Assembly: GCA_937141995.1 (NCBI GenBank) | Contig: CAKZQX010000460.1 | Coordinates: 1 to 5,926 of the forward strand | Length of the DNA: 5,926 bases | Direction: 5' to 3' | From: an uncultured Chloroflexaceae bacterium | GTDB lineage: Bacteria > Chloroflexota > Chloroflexia > Chloroflexales > Chloroflexaceae | Part shown: positions 5,442-5,926 of the stretch, piece after piece | How positions within the stretch are numbered: position 1 is the first letter of the stretch | Layout: each line of letters opens with the position of its first letter | Position numbers and translations under genes: made by a program | Notes under the pieces: model-generated | Databases searched by the model: none | What the model was told of the DNA's origin: nothing | The model's input: only the letters and a program-made list of their open reading frames with translations

Positions 5442-5790
5442 ACGCGGTCGTCTGGTCCACCGCCGGCCGCGGCCCCACGACCGCACCAGCTGCCGGCCGC
5501 TCCGCCACCTCTGCCTGGCCGATGCGCTGTAGCTCGCGTACCACATCGGCAAACCGGGTCTGGAGCACCCGATCCATGGCCGGCGTTGCCCCACACACCT
5601 GCCCATCCACCCAGGTTGCCCCCCGTAGCGCGATGCGTGCCAGGGACGGCAGATCGGCCCAGACCGCCGGGGCAATCCACGCCGGCCGCGCCTCCCGGTC
5701 CACCGGCGGCGGGGACGGTGGGGGTGCCGCGATCGCACGGATGAGCAGGTGAACACCGGACGGACCACACCAGCCGAGGCTGGTAAACAT
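5431..5790 (-). CDS. Hypothetical protein, 119 aa, possibly 5'-truncated
   Basis: I do not recognise this protein. The minus-strand frame has strongly GC-biased third positions and a natural composition, unlike the Ser/Thr/Arg-rich reading on the opposite strand. The N-terminal 30 residues include a Pro-rich stretch (PPPSPPP, 23-29). A soluble core follows (about 31-95), with ARPAWIAPAVWADLP and a final helix FADVVRELQRIGQAEVAE, and an Ala/Pro-rich tail. No catalytic motif, signal peptide or membrane helix is clear. The ATG at 5790 has no Shine-Dalgarno upstream and falls exactly where the DNA turns AT-rich. The real start may therefore have been lost at a junction, and this could be the 3' part of a longer gene. 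It converges on the parA operon, sharing the hairpin at 5401-5441. Confidence 0.6.
   Translation of the reverse strand: MFTSLGWCGPSGVHLLIRAIAAPPPSPPPVDREARPAWIAPAVWADLPSLARIALRGATWVDGQVCGATPAMDRVLQTRFADVVRELQRIGQAEVAERPAAGAVVGPRPAVDQTTASGP
5769..5784. repeat. Small hairpin at the composition boundary
   Basis: ACCAGCC (5769-5775) and GGCTGGT (5778-5784) form an exact inverted repeat with a 2-base gap (effectively a 6-bp stem with a CGAG loop). It lies inside the first codons of the minus-strand gene and directly beside the change from GC-rich to AT-rich DNA, so it may mark an element end. Confidence 0.45.
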
Positions 5791-5815
5791 AATTTGGTTG
5801 GGTGGCCCGATGTTA
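5785..5815. other. Sharp GC-to-AT junction (element end or assembly join)
   Basis: Left of this interval the DNA is GC-rich coding sequence. To the right, 5811-5926 contains only about 31 G or C in 116 bases by hand count. The change takes place within about 30 bases. No insertion-sequence end, tRNA gene or obvious direct repeat with the left side of the window is visible, so a boundary of a mobile element and a chimeric assembly join cannot be told apart here. Confidence 0.55.
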
Positions 5816-5926
5816 TTATTTAAGTTTGTCAGGATTTTTTACTAATTTCTTGCTTTCTGAATCCACCTTTCTTTCTAATTTTTTAATATCTTCTTGCCTT
5901 TCTTCTTCAATAAAAGTATCCCTGAT
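5816..5926 (-). CDS. C-terminal fragment of an AT-rich, Lys/Glu-rich gene (runs off window)
   Basis: Reading the minus strand from the window edge gives 36 residues without a stop, ending in TAA at 5816-5818. The peptide is highly charged: an EEERQEDIKKLERK stretch is followed by Ser/Lys-rich residues and ends NPDKLK. It is probably helical, perhaps coiled coil. Codon use is AT-rich (AAA, GAA, TTA, ATT), wholly unlike the rest of the window, which points to a different genomic origin. The family cannot be named from this fragment. The 111 bases are open in frame to the edge, and the charged, non-repetitive composition supports real coding. Confidence 0.55.
   Translation of the reverse strand: MRDTFIEEERQEDIKKLERKVDSESKKLVKNPDKLK

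Noticed and set aside
5408..5752. 114-codon + strand frame opposite the last GC-rich gene
   Set aside because: It is Ser/Thr/Arg/Ala-rich shadow of the minus-strand gene, starts within the hairpin and has no Shine-Dalgarno.
5208..5768. 186-codon minus-strand frame spanning the end of the parB-position gene
   Set aside because: It crosses two better coding frames and the hairpin, and its Arg/Gly/Trp-heavy composition is typical of antisense shadows.
1..5926. CRISPR array, tRNA or rRNA genes, transposase or integrase
   Set aside because: No regularly spaced repeats, cloverleaf-like stretches or recombinase motifs were seen on either strand.

Overview
The window is GC-rich bacterial DNA (roughly two thirds G+C by eye) that changes abruptly to very AT-rich DNA (about 27% G+C by hand count over 5811-5926) at its right end. 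The gene content is that of an accessory element such as a plasmid, integrative element or prophage-like island. It has a Soj/ParA-type ATPase, a plasmid-style adaptor protein in the place where parB usually sits, a membrane-anchored FtsK/HerA-like DNA pump, a small multi-spanning membrane protein, and a large DUF2325-type protein. Protein style hints at Chloroflexota or another GC-rich phylum, but this is a weak inference because no ribosomal or other marker gene is present.

Layout: 1-262 is a non-coding leader. 263-1897 (+) encodes a 544-residue protein with an N-terminal coiled-coil segment, a Pro/Thr/Ala-rich linker, a helical middle and a C-terminal DUF2325-like domain. 1898-2138 is an intergenic region holding a perfect chromosomal-type parS site, TGTTTCACGTGAAACA, at 1948-1963. 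Four tightly packed + strand genes follow: 2139-2684 (four-helix membrane protein), 2663-3823 (TM-anchored FtsK-like ATPase with a zinc-ribbon-like tail), 3823-4590 (ParA) and 4574-5377 (a DUF3102-like, ParB-position DNA-binding candidate). Each overlaps the next by 22, 1 and 17 nt, so they are very probably one translationally coupled operon. A long hairpin at 5401-5441 separates this operon from a convergent minus-strand gene of unknown function (5431-5790). Beyond about 5790 the AT-rich segment carries the 3' end of a lysine/glutamate-rich minus-strand gene that runs off the window.

How the genes may work together (inference): the membrane protein and the membrane-anchored ATPase look like a DNA-moving machine at the envelope. 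ParA plus the adaptor look like a positioning or partition module, and parS is the kind of site a ParB clamp loads on. No canonical ParB (no ParB/sulfiredoxin CTPase domain) is visible here. Either parB lies outside the window, or the element borrows the host ParB through its parS site, or the DUF3102-like protein uses other sites, such as the 26-bp perfect palindrome inside its own gene. The combination of an FtsK-like pump translationally coupled to ParA and an atypical partner is the most interesting system in the window.
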